A stretch of DNA of 64,000 bases from positions 147,604 through 211,603 of the forward strand of contig MU128981.1 in assembly GCA_014904985.1 (NCBI GenBank), read 5' to 3'. The stretch comes from Hydnum rufescens UP504. Lineage: Eukaryota > Basidiomycota > Agaricomycetes > Cantharellales > Hydnaceae. Below are positions 36,142-48,900 of the stretch, in pieces (the first letter of the stretch is position 1; each line of letters begins with the position of its first letter). The position numbers were made by a program, and so were the translations under genes. Under the pieces are notes generated by a model. That model ran no database searches. It was not told the DNA's origin and was given only the letters and a program-made list of their open reading frames with translations.

Positions 36142-37660
36142 CTATAAATCTACCATTACATTGTCTTGTCCCTCTCCCTCAGACCAATCACCCTCACCAA
36201 TCAGACAATCCAAGTCACCTAGAAATCTGACATCCTCTAACTCTGCAACTGGCTCTAGCTCAACCCCATCATTGTCATCAGAGCTCGCATCCCCATCCTC
36301 ATCTCTTTCCCCCAGCTGTGGGATGCCTTGTAGGGCTTTCCTGCATGTCCAAGGATGGTTGACAGGTGGTGGCATTGAAATATGACTCCAATCTACTGCG
36401 CCCATGGGAATAGTGATTGTAGCAAGGCTGTGTTCCCATGTCTTCATCCTGTTAAAAGAGAACATGCAAGCAAAGCAATGCAAAGAATGCTACATCATCA
36501 TATTTGTGGACATTATAATAAGCTTCCAAATCAGGAAAGAGTATTGAAGACTCACACCATTGCTGAACTTGAATACATTGTGGACTGCTTCATATTCCTC
36601 AACAAACCAAGTGCAAAGGTTTGAACACTCAAGATCACATCAGTGAAGCTCTTCTTGACAACTTTTGACCTCTTGGGCCACCCTAATTCCATCCTGAACC
36701 TCCTTATTAGCAAGCCACAAAGGAATCTCCCCCCCTTGAAGTCCACCATGTTGGCATTCTCCCAAATGTCCTGATCAACATCCAAATTGAATAATCCCTC
36801 CATCACAAGCTCCAGTGGAACATATGCATCTGTCCGTACACCATTCTTCCCTTGCTCCTTCAGCATTTCCTTCCACTTGGCATTGTATTTGTGGACTGTA
36901 GCCTTGATTCCTGGGGCACACTGTTTAACTGCCTTTTCAACATGGCTCTTGGTTTTCTGATCTGGAGTCTGATCAATTATAGACATGAAATCGGACATAA
37001 AATTTTGCACACATACCCATGGCCCAATTTGCATGTGCATGCTCTAAGTTGGCAAGCTCAAATTTGCAAGCATGGAGTTTTGTGATTAGCTGGTCATGAA
37101 GGACACGGATATTGAGTTGTAGGTTGATCCATTTGTCCTTCTTGAGGTTGGCAAGACAGTCTGCCTATGCATGGTCTTCAAGTCAAAGTGCCTTGGTTTT
37201 CCTTGCAATATTGTCTTCAAGTTGTGATATAGTGTCTTGGGCCATCTTCACCCTCTCCTTCCACTCCTCACACAAAGCCTGGCCCCCAACACTATCATCC
37301 ACTGCCAAACTCCCTAATTCCTTTGAGAGGTGTACAAGTATTGCATGTTGGGATTGGACTGTTGTCTCAAGGGATAGAATTTGCTCTATCGCTCATGTTC
37401 CCCATGTTTTTGATTGCCCTAAGACAGCCAATGATTACTATCATGATAAAGCATACACAAATAATCTACTCATGATCGATGGACTTGGTTTGGAACTCCT
37501 GCTGTTCATTGAACTGCACAAGGAGCCCTTCCACATCCAACCCATGGGGACACTTCCCCACAGCCATCAAGGCTTCACCAAGCTGCTCATCAGCTTGATG
37601 GACCCACCTCAGTCAGCCACTTGGGCTGACCTCAAAAGGAGTACCATTTGAGGTCATTTT
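36142..37660 (-). pseudogene. KDZ-type (Kyakuja-Dileera-Zisupton) transposase remnant
   Basis: KDZ transposases are common in Agaricomycete genomes. On the minus strand, from about 37160 downward, the C-terminal family pattern is visible: ADCLANLKKDKWINLQLNIR, VLHDQLITKLHACKFELANL (the family's ..R..RL..R..KFELERLER), then HVEKAVKQCAPGIKATVHKY, NAKWKEMLKEQ, and LVMEGLFNLDVDQDIWENAN. A TAG stop interrupts it near 37170, and an acidic Asp/Glu/Ser-rich frame (36142-36483) may be the former C-terminus. The transposase core was not found. Family assignment comes from recalled patterns, not a search. Confidence 0.65.
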
Positions 37661-38030
37661 GCTGGCCTAATGAGGGCTAATTTTCTTTGATGTCAATTGA
37701 CAATCCTCAAATTGACCTTATGGGAAATTTGACATGAACCAATATCAATACTACATGGAGGGGTCATAGCATTGGGGGACCAGGAAGGAGTCCAGAAACC
37801 TGGGAAATGCCTTTCTTGGGGTCAGCAGGCAGCATGGCTTTATTGGTGATAGACTCAAGTGATTATAGGTATTGTTTACTATTCTAATGAATGTCAACAC
37901 AATTAAGATGAATTATTACAATACAATAAGGATACACAGAGGATCCATTCCCTTGAGCAGGGAAAGAATGCCTTTTGAGATCAGCAGAGGTAACTGACCA
38001 ATATTGGTGACTGAGGAGAAAATGAGGAAC
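37661..38030. other. CpG-poor spacer
   Basis: No gene, RNA or clear repeat seen. It leads into the 300-bp tandem repeats. Confidence 0.3.
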
Positions 38031-38802
38031 TGTGAGGCCAGAAGTGGTCAGGATACACTGGAAGTGAGTGTGTCAAAAAGCTGTGATTTGGGCACACAGA
38101 ATGCACCCACACACAGCCTGAGCAACAACACCTAGACCCCAGGGGGGGCACATGAACCCAAAAGGGAAGATTGAGGATAGCACAATGGAAAGTGGTTGGT
38201 TCATGGCATGAAAGTGCTCAATGGATTCAGATGAATGAGATGAATCAATTGAGCCTGAGAACATCAAAGTAGGGCATGATTTGACTCCCCCAGGTGATGT
38301 TGAGTGGGAGATGAGGGGAAGATGAGGGATAGTGAGGCCAGAAGTTCTCAGAAAACCTTAAAAGTGGGTGTGTTGAAAAGCTGTGATTTAGGTGCACAGA
38401 ATGCACCCACACACAGCCTGAACAACAACACCTAGCCCCCAGGGGGGGCACATGAACCCAAAAGGGAAGATTGAGGATAGCGCAATGGAAAGTGGTTGGT
38501 TCGTGGTGTAAATATGCTTGACGGATTTGGACAAATGAGACAAATTGATTAAGCCTAAGAACATCAAAATTGGGCATGATTTGACTCCCCCAGGTGATGT
38601 TGAGTGGGAGATGAGTGGAAGATGAGGAATAGTGAGGCCAGAAGTTCTCAGAAAACCTTGAAAGTGGGTGTGTTGAAAAGCTGTGATTTGGGTGCATAGA
38701 ATGCACCCACACACAGCCTGAACAACAACACCTAGCCCCCAGGGGGGGCACATGAACCCAAAAGGAAAGATTGAGGATAGCACAATGGAAAGTGGTTGGT
38801 TC
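38031..38802 (+). repeat. 300-bp tandem repeat, about 2.6 copies
   Basis: The phrase GTGAGGCCAGAAGT recurs at about 38033, 38333 and 38633, exactly 300 bp apart. Each unit contains AGCTGTGATTT, CACCCACACACAGCCTGA, CACCTAG.CCCCAGGGGGGG and AAAGTGGTTGGTT. The long minus-strand open frames here arise because 300 is a multiple of three. The third copy is cut at 38802 by the foldback element. Confidence 0.95.
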
Positions 38803-39527
38803 TATGGTTGCTGAAGTTAGGTTACAAACCTGGAAAACCTGAGTTTGAACCTGAACCTGACCCAAGTCAGGTTCCATTGGGGTCAGGTTTCATGTAATTT
38901 TCCTCAGGTCAGGTTCAGGTTTTGGGCCCCCATGTTTTCAGGTTCAGGTTAGGTTCAGGTTTAACCCAGGTTCAAACCTGAAATCATGAGCCCCTTCAGA
39001 CATGAGAAATATCTGAGCTCAACACTGATTTTAACCATAATCCAGAATGAGTCATTAATTCTGGCAAGTTCCAGAATTATGTAAGCAGGTTTTTTGGTGG
39101 AGAAATAGGTTACTTTGAAGTGAAGTTAAACATAAAACCTTGTACAAAGTTTATATTGACTATACATAGACTATGTATAGTCAATATAAACTGTTCATGA
39201 GGTTTTATGTATAACTTCACTTCAAAGTAACATATTTCTCCACCAAGGAACCTGCTTACATAATTCTGGAACTTGCCAGAATTGATGACTCATTCTGGAT
39301 TATGGTTAAAATCAGTGTTGAGCTCAGATATTTCTCATGTCTGAAGGGGCTCATGATTTCAGGTTTGAACCTTGGTTAAACCTGAACCTAACCTGAACCT
39401 AACCTAAGATAGGTTTTCTTCAGGTTAGGTTCAGGTTTTGCCAATTGAGAAGATTCAGGTTTTGGTTAAGTTCAGGTTTTGCCCAACTGGGGCAAAACCT
39501 GACCTGAACCTGACTTTGGCAACCATA
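38803..39527. mobile_element. 725-bp foldback element, copy A (hAT-like)
   Basis: Ends TATGGTTGC...GCAACCATA. The element is almost one long palindrome: two arms of roughly 330 bp around a centre ACTATACATAG/CTATGTATAGT near 39170. Next to each end are arrays of AGGTTCAGGTT-type words. It has the same length as copy B (54815-55539) and lies in the opposite orientation. The flanking 8-mers (GTTGGTTC and GTTGTGCC) match at only five positions, so no clear target duplication remains here. There is no transposase. Confidence 0.85.
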
Positions 39528-39679
39528 GTTGTGCCAAGGGAGAGAGGTTAATTGCAGGAATGATGCTTCAGGGAATGATGATTCTGGGAATGATGATTCC
39601 GGGAATGACAATTGAGGGAATGACAATTGAGAGAATGACAATTGCAGTAATGATGATTGTGGCAATGACAATGTGGAGA

Positions 39680-39860
39680 TGGATGACTGGGGGACAAACA
39701 ACTGGGGGATGGACAACTGGGGATGGACAACTGGGGGATGGACAACTGGGGGATGGACAACTGGGGGATGGACAACTGGGGGATGGACAACTGGGGGATG
39801 GACAACTGGGGGATGGACAACTGGGGGATGGACAACTGGGGGACAGATGACTGGGGGACA
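39680..39860 (+). repeat. 15-bp minisatellite (ACTGGGGGATGGACA)
   Basis: About ten near-perfect copies of a 15-bp unit, followed by variant units (GGACAGATGACTGGG). It is preceded by looser GGGAATGA.(A/G)ATT repeats at about 39550-39660. Because 15 is a multiple of three, all frames stay open and produce Gly/Trp/Thr or Ser/Pro/Cys repeats that should not be called genes. Confidence 0.95.
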
Positions 39861-40991
39861 GATGATTGGAGAATTCCCCCCATCTGAAAGTCTTCAGGCT
39901 GGGGGTGTGGGGTTCAGATGCATCAAAATGATTGGACCAGCCTAAAGAAACAATGTAGATTAGTTGCAATCTATATTTCACAATGATTCATAGTGATACA
40001 TATGCCAGAAGCAACATCCCCCACTTTCGCACTTCCAAAACCATTGCCCCATGTTTTGGTGAGTCCACAAACAAAGCAAAAGAGCTAATGATGAAAAGAA
40101 AGATTAATGCTTGGGGATGATACAACCTTCAGTACTTATGAGGTTTAGCACAGTAACAGACAAACCTCCCCTCCACAAAATAGGGCCAGTTGTTTGGCAT
40201 TTTTGTCACAAAGGTAAGTATCTATGTGGTATCCAGCTCCATGGGTCAGGGATGCTTTGAACACCAGCAAAAGTGGGATCCCTACAGAACACTGAACACC
40301 AGTGAGACCAGTGTTCAGTACTGAGCAGCAAATGGCATATAGAGACGCAACAACAGTCTTAAGGAGGTCCAGAGGTTGGTGCTGTGCCAACCCTCTGGTT
40401 CCTGTTTTTTGTCTGTTGCATTGCATCTCTCGAATTGTGTGGTTGCAGACAAAAGGCATGGATATTCCCAATTGACTCACCATAAAGGTACAGTGTACCT
40501 ATGCTAATTGCCGGACTCCATAAGCTTGATGCTGCTCCAGTGTGGGAAGAATTTTGGCAGTTAGCATGACAATGGCATTACCATTCACTGGTAAGTATTA
40601 TCCTCTAGATACATCCATGCAAAAAGACTCTTTTTGCATTAGTTTATGCTTTAACTGACATTATCCTAGGTCATTGCCTGAACCAGAACCAGGAAATGAA
40701 TGCCCCAAACAACAATCCATGGAACAAGAATATGCCAAATGACAACTTGAGTACAACACACTCCCTTGGTCTGTACGATATTAGTGGGGCTCCCAGCATC
40801 ATTGCTGATATGAGCCATGTTGCTACTGCTGGAGAAGTCAATGGGTATACATCAGAGAAGCTTGGCAATGCACTCCAGGGAACCAAGATCATCATCATTC
40901 CTGCTGGCATCCCATGGAAGCCAAGCATTGCACAGGTTGATTTATTCAACACCAATGTGCCTATCATCCAGAACCTCACTCAGGCTGTCGG

Positions 40992-42373
40992 TGTTGGAGG
41001 GATAAATCCCTACACCATAGAAATCCTCATCCGAGGCCATTTTCCCTACGAACAAATCAATTATATGTCACCACGCTCATTTAATTTTATCGCCATTCGT
41101 TTATTCAAGAAATCAATTGGATTCCTACCCCTTTCCAACCCATAATATCACCTCATTCCTTTACCATGTCTACCAGTCAATTTATTGACTATCCGTCGGA
41201 CTCAACAGTCTCATCAAAAAGGGCAGTTTATGCCCTACTTCAAGTCCATTTTCTTTGGACAAGGCAATTCAACTTGCCATCTTTCTTCAAGTCTGGATGA
41301 CTTGCCTGCTCTTCCAAGCCATCCTATTGCCTTAAGGCGATGAATTGTGATTATGTAACGACGCGGACCGGGCCTAGTTCCAATTCTGGACTCGCGGATC
41401 CATCACATGATCCAGATAGGGGCTGCACTACTCTGAAGGAGTATTTTTCGAATTTCTCCGTCATTTTGATCGGATCGACTCGAAACGACCGCGCCCAGAA
41501 AGATACGAATCGTACCTATCGAACGGTACCAAACACGAAACGAACGGATCAAAAATGCGGTCCCTGTAACAATATCTTGCCATGATTCATACTCTGAAGG
41601 AGTATTTTTCGAATTTCTCCGTCAGTTTTGATCGGATCGACTCGAAACGACCATGCCCTGAAAGCTGTTAAAAATGCGCATCGAACGGTACCAAGGGCAA
41701 AACGAGCGGACGCGAACTCCATTTTCACAAGACAACTCCCTCCCCATGACTCCCCCTTTGCTCCACCATTCAAAATAGCGAATTACTTCCGGCCCTCTTA
41801 TGTCCGATGGAGAAGACCCTCAGGGCGACCTATTCCACTTTTCCTTAAGGGAACTTGTCCAGGTTTGAAGGAGGAATAGCATGTAATGTGTCAATCTCCC
41901 CTTTTATCTTGAAATTGGAATATCTCCATCAGTTTTGAAGATTTTAACTTGATTTCTTTTTCTCTGTGTGTCCCTTAAGTCCGACTTTTTCACTTTCTAT
42001 TGAGTCGAAGTCTGGATTGTATATTAGGTGCAGCTAGCACACAAATTCATTAGTTCTCCCCTCCCTCCAGTTTTGAAGCTCCTTGAACAGCTGCTGGTCC
42101 CTGGGTGATTTCTCACTACAAAAAGCGAATTCTAACTACACTTTGACTAAAGGTCTCAAGAAGAGATTCTTAGGGTGTGGTAATTTGACTGAAAGACACA
42201 TTCTCACTTAATTGCTTGGGCTTTGTTGGCTCCACTGCAATTTCCCCCTGTTAAAAAGACCTTCCCTCGAACCTGATACATCTGGATTTAGATCTTGTGA
42301 TCCCCTCTTTCGTCCCCGGCTCAACATCGGTGGAAGTAAGTTGGGATTGGATTTAATAACCAACCTGCTTACA
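40992..42373 (+). repeat. 5' LTR (1382 bp)
   Basis: Begins TGTTGGAGGG and ends CCTGCTTACA. Nearly identical to 53197-54577, with scattered one-base length differences, many in homopolymers (for example AAGGCG at 41336 against AAGGGCG at 53544). Within it a CTCTGAAGGAGTATTTTTCG block occurs twice in tandem about 165 bp apart (near 41432 and 41590). Confidence 0.93.
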
Positions 42374-45132
42374 AATTGGTGGTCCTTGACAGGGAATTTC
42401 AAGTATCTCAATTCGGACCCCTATTACCAACACTTGCAACAATTTCTCACGTCTCAATAATGTCCTTCACCGACATTCACTCGCATGCCCTGACTCGTTC
42501 CAGAGATGCCCCCCAGGTTTACTGGAAAACCGGATCTTACATTTCCTCGCGGAATACGAGTTTTTGTACGTCCGCGGCGGGCCTTAACAGCCAGCCCAAA
42601 TGGTCCGCAAATCACTCGTTATTGTGACACTAAGTCCGAGTGGTTCATCGAGACACTCGATGAATACTCTGGCGACGACNNNNNNNNNNNNNNNNNNNNN
42701 NNNNCAGTCCTCATCAAAAAGGGGCAGTTTATGCCCTACTTCAAGTCCATTTTCTTTGGACAAGGCAATTCAACTTGCCATCTTTCTTCAAGTCTGGATG
42801 ACTTGCCTGCTCTTCCAAGCCATCCTATTGCCTTAAGGGCGATGAATTGTGATTATGTAACGACGCGGACCGGGCCTAGTTCCAATTCTGGACTCGCGGA
42901 TCCATCACATGATCCAGATAGGGGCTGCACTACTCTGAAGGAGTATTTTTTCGAAATCTCCGTCATTTTGATCGGATCGACTCGAAACGACCGCGCCCAG
43001 AAAGATACGAATCGTACCTATCGAACGGTACCAAACACGAAACGAAGGATCAAAAATGCGGTCCCTGTAACAATATCTTGCCATGATTCATACTCTGAAG
43101 GAGTATTTTTCGAATTTCTCCGTCAGTTTTGATCGGATCGACTCGAAACGACCATGCCCTGAAAGCTGTTAAAAATGCGCATCGAACGGTACAAGGGCAA
43201 AACGAGCGGACGCGAAACTCCATTTTCACAAGACAACTCCCTCCCCATGACTCCCCCTTTGCTCCACCATTCAAAATAGCGAATTACTTCGGCCCTCTTA
43301 TGTCCGATGGAGAAGACCCTCAGGGCGACCTATTCCACTTTTCCTTAAGGGAACTTGTCCAGGTTTGAAAGGAGAATAGCATGTAATGTGTCAATCTCCC
43401 CTTTTATCTTGGAATTGGAAATATCTCCATCAGTTTTGAAGATTTTAACTTGATTTCTTTTTCTCTGTGTGTCCCTTAAGTCCGACTTTTTCACTTTCTA
43501 TTGAGGTCGAAAGTCTGGATTGTATATTAGGTGCAGCTAGCACACCAAATTCATTAGTTCTCCCCCTCCCTCCAGTTTGAAGCTCCTTGAACAGCTGCTG
43601 GTCCCTGGGTGATTTCTCACTACAAAAAGCGAATTCTAACTACACTTTGACTAAGGTCTACAAAGAAGAGATTCTTAGGGTAGTGGTATTATTGACTCTG
43701 AAAGAACCCATTCTCACTTAATTGCTGTGGCTTTGTATGGTCCACTGCAATTACCTCTTCTCTCCTCTCTTTTTGGACGGTATTTAAGACTCGATTACTC
43801 GAGTACTATCCGTCTGAGGAAGAAAAGCCCTATTACAAACTCGACCATCTCATCAAACTAGCTAGGAAGAGTCGTAATTTAACGTCTATCCAAAAGTTTG
43901 ATGAATACATTCGCGAGTTCAAAGTTATCGCAAAGGCGCTTGAAGACCGCCGGTCTCTATCTGAGACTGATAAACACGACTATTTTTGGAGAGGTTTAAA
44001 GCCTCGTACCTTTCGTGAAAACGTTGCTAATGTCCTCATGAATCTTGAATTATGGACGGACTTGACGAAACCCCCGCCTATGAATGAGGTTATTAGTACC
44101 GTTAAAACCCGTCTTAAGCGAGATCTTTACCGTGTTGTTGATGATGACGAAAGCCCAGAAGTCTCGAGCGAGACGGGCGTAACGAGTTCCTTGGATTCGG
44201 ACGACGAGTCCTCGATATCTGATTCGGATGTCGAGAAGGATAGTAGTCGATCTAAGTCTAAGAAACGTCGCATTAGACTTGAGTCGAAAGTCAAGAAAGA
44301 AGAACCTACTACAAAACTCCAACAGGAAGCTAAGCCCCAGGCGCAGGAGCCCGGGGACTCGTCTAAGTCGAATATCGACGACCTTGTCGATAAGATCGGC
44401 CGTTTGACGATTGCGATCGAGGCGGATAGGTCAACAAAGAGGCCTCCTAGGCCTTCTGGATCATCAATAACGTGTTTCATGTGCACAGAGAACGGGCACT
44501 CACTGAGGGACTGCCCGGAGACCAAAGCTTTTATTGCGAAGAAGATTTTGAAGTTTTCGCATGAGGGACGTCTCGTGAAGTTTGATGGCTCGGATTTGCC
44601 TCGTGGTGACGTGGATAAAGGAGGCGTCGCCCGAGTTCTGCAGGAACAAATAGCGAATGCCTCTAACGTTGAAGCGGATGGCTTACCAAGGTATAACTCC
44701 TTTAACCACGAGTTCGCGACGTTTGGGGAATACGAGTATGATGTTTTCCCGGCTGAGCAAGCCCAAAACCGAGGTCAGAAGCGAACAGAACCGTATGATA
44801 AGGACGATCCAAAGGGAAAGCGACCTGAACGATCCGAACGGCCTAATCGCGCTTATGTTGAAGTGCCTGTTAAAGATGCAAGTCAGCAAAAGCCTATGTT
44901 GCCACAAGATATGACGCCTAGCTCGTCCAAACGCGATGCCCGTGCATCTGATGAACAGAAGGGCTTATCAGAGTCTGCTAAGCAGCCCGTGACCATCTTG
45001 AAGCGGGATAAAGCTCTTCCTGACGAAGATGTCGTGATGGGTGATGGGACGCCGACTAGTCCTCGTGTTCACAACCCGCCAGGTATCGGATTTGCGGAAG
45101 GAAAAGGAATCCAAGTCAAAAAGGAGGGTTAG
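42374..45132 (+). CDS. gag polyprotein, interrupted by an assembly gap and an LTR fragment
   Basis: Gag packages the element RNA. The N-terminal part lies at about 42459-42679 (PPRFTGKPDLT and DTKSEWFIETLDEYSGDD). It resumes in one open frame at about 43776 as VFKTRLLEYYPSEEEKP and runs to a stop at 45130-45132. It includes FDEYIREFKVIAKALEDRRS, an acidic/Ser linker, and a CX2CX4HX4C knuckle, CFMCTENGHSLRDC, at 44476-44517. Twenty-five N (42680-42704) and about 1050 bp of LTR sequence (42705-43755) separate the two parts. They would be adjacent in a normal gag, so the break is either a nested LTR piece or a misassembly. Confidence 0.8.
42680..42704. other. assembly gap (25 N)
   Basis: A run of 25 N placed inside gag, directly before a partial LTR copy. 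The true length is unknown. Confidence 0.99.
42705..43755 (+). repeat. partial LTR copy inside gag
   Basis: Matches about 41207-42240 of the 5' LTR with many single-base indels (for example CCAAGGGC against CAAGGGC near 43190, AAATCTCC against AATTTCTCC near 42955). It starts right after the N gap. The higher indel density compared with the other LTRs suggests poorly polished sequence or a wrongly placed contig end. Confidence 0.85.
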
Positions 45133-45616
45133 ACCTACCCTCGAAGATGTTGTCACGGTCCACGAAAAGAATGACGTACCAAGAAAGCGAGCTTCGCCCG
45201 CGTACCGGTTTGCCAGCGAGTTACAAGAAGCCGTTAATGTCGAGGACTTATTCAAGTCTTTGATGGAGAAACAAGTATCCGTTAGGCTCGGCGATGTCCT
45301 TGGGTCTTCCTTTGAGCTGTGTAGGCGGCTGCAGATTGCTACTAAAACCCAGAGGGTGCCAGTCACGGCAGAGGATCCACGAGTCAAGAACGTTGAGGTT
45401 TCGATTAGCTCAGCGGAGTACGGAATCAAACCGCTTGATGCCAAAAAGGGACCTAAGCGCCCATATGTCAATCGTCCTCCAAAAGACATACGTACTATTG
45501 GTTTAATCCAAGTCGACTCTGATAACGAAACATCAGATGAATACCTTTCTGATGATACCGAATACACGTCGAATACCGATGAACAAGCTGAAGAATATTA
45601 TAAAACGTCAGCTTAA
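45041..45616 (+). CDS. gag-pol linker ORF of the LTR element
   Basis: 191 codons overlapping the gag end in another frame, as expected for a frameshift-expressed or degraded polyprotein. It has ASPAYRFASELQEAVNVEDL, FKSLMEKQVSVRLGDVLGSS and an acidic, Tyr-rich end. This conserved block precedes the protease in basidiomycete Ty3-type elements, as far as I recall. It is followed by KNSDYSFSPSFLAMVTAKI in another frame. Confidence 0.7.
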   Translation: MMGRRLVLVFTTRQVSDLRKEKESKSKRRVRPTLEDVVTVHEKNDVPRKRASPAYRFASELQEAVNVEDLFKSLMEKQVSVRLGDVLGSSFELCRRLQIATKTQRVPVTAEDPRVKNVEVSISSAEYGIKPLDAKKGPKRPYVNRPPKDIRTIGLIQVDSDNETSDEYLSDDTEYTSNTDEQAEEYYKTSA

Positions 45617-45649
45617 AATTGAACATGACCGCGTCTTCAATACGAAAAA

Positions 45650-45988
45650 TTCGGATTATTCGTTTAGCCCGTCCTTTTTGGCTATGGTAACGGCTAAAAT
45701 CCAAGGCACAATTATGGTCGACCATGTACAATGTTAATCGATAATGGAAGCGAGTTGAACATGATGGGACAGGCGACTCAAGTCAAATTGGAGCTCCCGA
45801 TGGATCCTTCAGGAAAAGACTGGCATCTGCGCGGAGTGTCTGGCCACCAAGTTAATCTTGTTGGGCTTTGTCGCGACGTTCCGGTACACATTGGAGGAGT
45901 TCCACTCCACCACAATTTCTTTATAACGCCCGACGACATTGGGTCCAAAGAAGTAATTCTAGGACAACCATGGTTATTTTCGTTTTAA
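45650..45988 (+). CDS. retropepsin-like aspartic protease of the LTR element
   Basis: The segment CLIDNGSELNMMGQATQVKL contains the active-site pattern D-N-G-S in place of the usual D-T/S-G, then LRGVSGHQVNLVGLCRDVPV, HHNFFITPDD and EVILGQPWLF (the family's ILGxPWL flap/hydrophobic motif). The stretch before it (to about 45735) is in a different frame. The frame stops at 45986-45988 where intact elements would read on into reverse transcriptase. Confidence 0.75.
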
Positions 45989-48900
45989 CTCTGCCAGAAT
46001 CGATTACCCACCTCACCGGATCTGGATATCTCCCCGCAAAATATGGCGCAAGATTGGAATCGATGGGACCCACGGACCGTTTCCATTAAATGGGACCACG
46101 GCCAAATAATTGTCGGGCACCTAGGAACGTCCCTTTTTTCCTATCGAACGTAGTCAAATGTCGTGGAATCCGCTTCAAAAAACAAGGCTTTCGCTTTAAG
46201 TGGGAAACCTTTTCTGAAAGACTAATTCCCCGGAATTTCCTACAAAATATTCTCTTCCAATTCTCGTCTGGACTATGGGAGGCAAGCTTATAAAAAGCTG
46301 GAGGCCTGTTAACCCACGATTCCGGGACTCTCTAATTCAGCTTTAAACCACCGGGCCACCTTGTCATTCTTGGACGCCTCCGAAAAGGCATATCATTTCA
46401 AAAACCCTTGAATTTCCAGGACAAAAACCAATGGAGCGGCTTCCAATTAAATGGGAAAACGCCCTTATTTAAATTAACGGTTCTTTCATTTCGCCCGTTA
46501 CAATAGGTTCCCGGCGACGCGATACGCAACGCTTATATTTCCATCGAGGGCAAAACCCCGAAATACCAAAACCCGTTTGGGAACAAAAAGTCCAAATCGG
46601 TAGCTCGCTATATTCCGGGATTTTCGCGCTTAGTTTTGCAAATCGTTGAACACTCGGGGGAATTCATCCCCTGCCGACTAAATCCTATCCCAAAAGGCCT
46701 CAAGAGCAGGGATACTTGTCAATATTACGGAACGAATAACAAAAGAACGTTCCTTTAACAAAAACCATACTTTCTTGGAACAAAGATTCCTACGGGTTTT
46801 CACAAACCAAAAACTGGAACAAAAACTGAAGGGCTATTTCCTCACTAATCGTCAACCAACACGCGATGGCCCTTTTGCGTTTGGGGGAAACGAAACACAA
46901 GAACCCTTTTAATAACGGGGAATTTTTCTTCCTCCCGTTATGGAAAAAATTGGCCGAAACCTTAACCTCATGAAACCCTTGGATGAGGAAAAAACATAAG
47001 AAATTTCCTCCTCGGCTCGAATGGCACGAGGTTTCGAAAATGGCCTTTCCCAGAACGGTCTTGATAGGCGGAAAGGTATGAGCGAGAATTTCCGCTTCAT
47101 CCTATCGTTTCAAGCTATCTTTTGCCCAGTCGAAACAAAGAAGGGTTTTTCCGTTTCTTTGCGGAACTTGTGCATGTTACACGCCCCCCCTGAACGCTCT
47201 GTGGGACTTTCCGTGGACGCTGGTCTTCCCACCTTCGTATCGGACGAAATGATAGAACAAAATTTCACAGGGAAACGAACCCTGTTACTGTCTTTCGTGA
47301 CAATTCTAACGAGCGGATTCATTGTACACAGCCTATTTAATTGGCCTGAGAAAATCCCGCCGACCTTCACACGACCTTCCATGGGGATACGGCTTCTGGG
47401 GCCCCTTTATGACTTACCCCCAGATTACTTTTCAAGGCTACCCAACCCAATTCTATGCCAACAGTTTTGTCGCGCGACCTTCACAATATGATTCGGATTC
47501 TACTGGCCAACCAATTCAGTTCCAATGTCTTGTAGGACGAAACCTGTCGGAAATGGACCCCGGTTCTGGGACTTATGGCAACGTTTTTCCAAACCGAGAA
47601 CAAGGCCCAACATTCCGCCGCTTTATTTGAGTTTGCTACGATGTTACAAGACGCTTTTAATACGAGTTAAAGTCTCTGTCGCTACGTATCGCAGGCCAGA
47701 AGGCCATTATTGCACACCCCGACTTGCGCTTCTTGGACAGGCCGCGTCTCTAAAGAAGCAGCCCAGTATCGCATGAGAGTAATGCCCAAACTTCGAAATG
47801 GCCCACTGTGACAACTTCACGGAAGTTCGAGGATTCCTCGGATACTGTTTAGTTGTAAGACGTTGATTACAAGACTTTGCGCAATAATAGCAAAGCCTCT
47901 TACGTTGTTAACTCGGAAAATGGCACCTAGCGAGTTCTGCTTGGAGCAGGAGCACAGTGCCTCCTTAGACGATTGAAATGACTAGCGCGACGGCTGACCA
48001 ATAGTCAAATCGACTGACGATCTTGCGCGACGCTGCGTTATCGAATATCGCAACGAAATGATGGACTATGCCTCTCTCCTCGCAGTGACTGTCTACTATG
48101 GACTGTGCTGGGCTAGTCAGCCAACAATCGATAACTTCGAATTATCCGATTAACTTATCGGATCACTTACCTCTCAACACATAGCTCGAGAGTCGCTATT
48201 CACAGCCACATTGGGAAACTGTATCGGGGTTTTTCGTGCCTTGAATGGCCGAACGATACAGACTACCACAGAATCCACTTCCGCCTTGCTGCTAGACTCA
48301 ACGCTACATAGCAAAGATATCAACCAAATCCGGCCTTACCAATGCTGCAATGACAAGACTGGATCTACATTACTGCTTTCCTTGATTTTGAAAAGTGATG
48401 CATTTCGCCTCGCTTCAAGACATCGACGGCCCCAGACGGTATTGCGACGTCCACAAGCGAGTCAAACGATCTCGGAATCGAATCTGAAGCAGACGTCTCT
48501 GATATTAGCGATACTATTCAAAGCTGGTCAACCATACCCCAACAAGACCGACTTATCTGAAACCTCAGACACTGTCGGAACGACCCGATCTGCCTGATTA
48601 GACCTTTGAATCGATTTATCGGGAGAAAGCAAACTCTCTTGACAGTCGACTTGGTGTGCAACCCGATTGTGCTGTCTACGAAACTCCGATGGATGAATCT
48701 CGCTCGAACGCCTTCTGAGGGCGAGCATTCGTACCTGCTGAAAGACGACGCGTCAACAAAGATTAATCATAAGCCATAAGATCTATGAGTACGCACACTC
48801 CCGAAACTGGATAAAATCCTGCGTACCCTTTCACGAGTCTAAACTCCAGGTTGAAAACGCGAAGGAACACATAGTCCAACCAGCTATGCACCTTCTCTTA

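Noticed and set aside
38245..38877. 210-codon minus-strand frame with near-identical segments
   Set aside because: The 300-bp satellite period is a multiple of three, so the frame is a by-product.
39548..39981. Long Ser/Pro/Cys and Gly/Trp/Thr repeat frames on both strands
   Set aside because: A 15-bp unit keeps all frames open. The protein repeats mirror the DNA repeat and nothing else supports a gene.
42506..43132. Single open frame running through the N gap from gag into the LTR fragment
   Set aside because: It joins gag to LTR sequence only because the unknown bases are read through; it is not a real protein.
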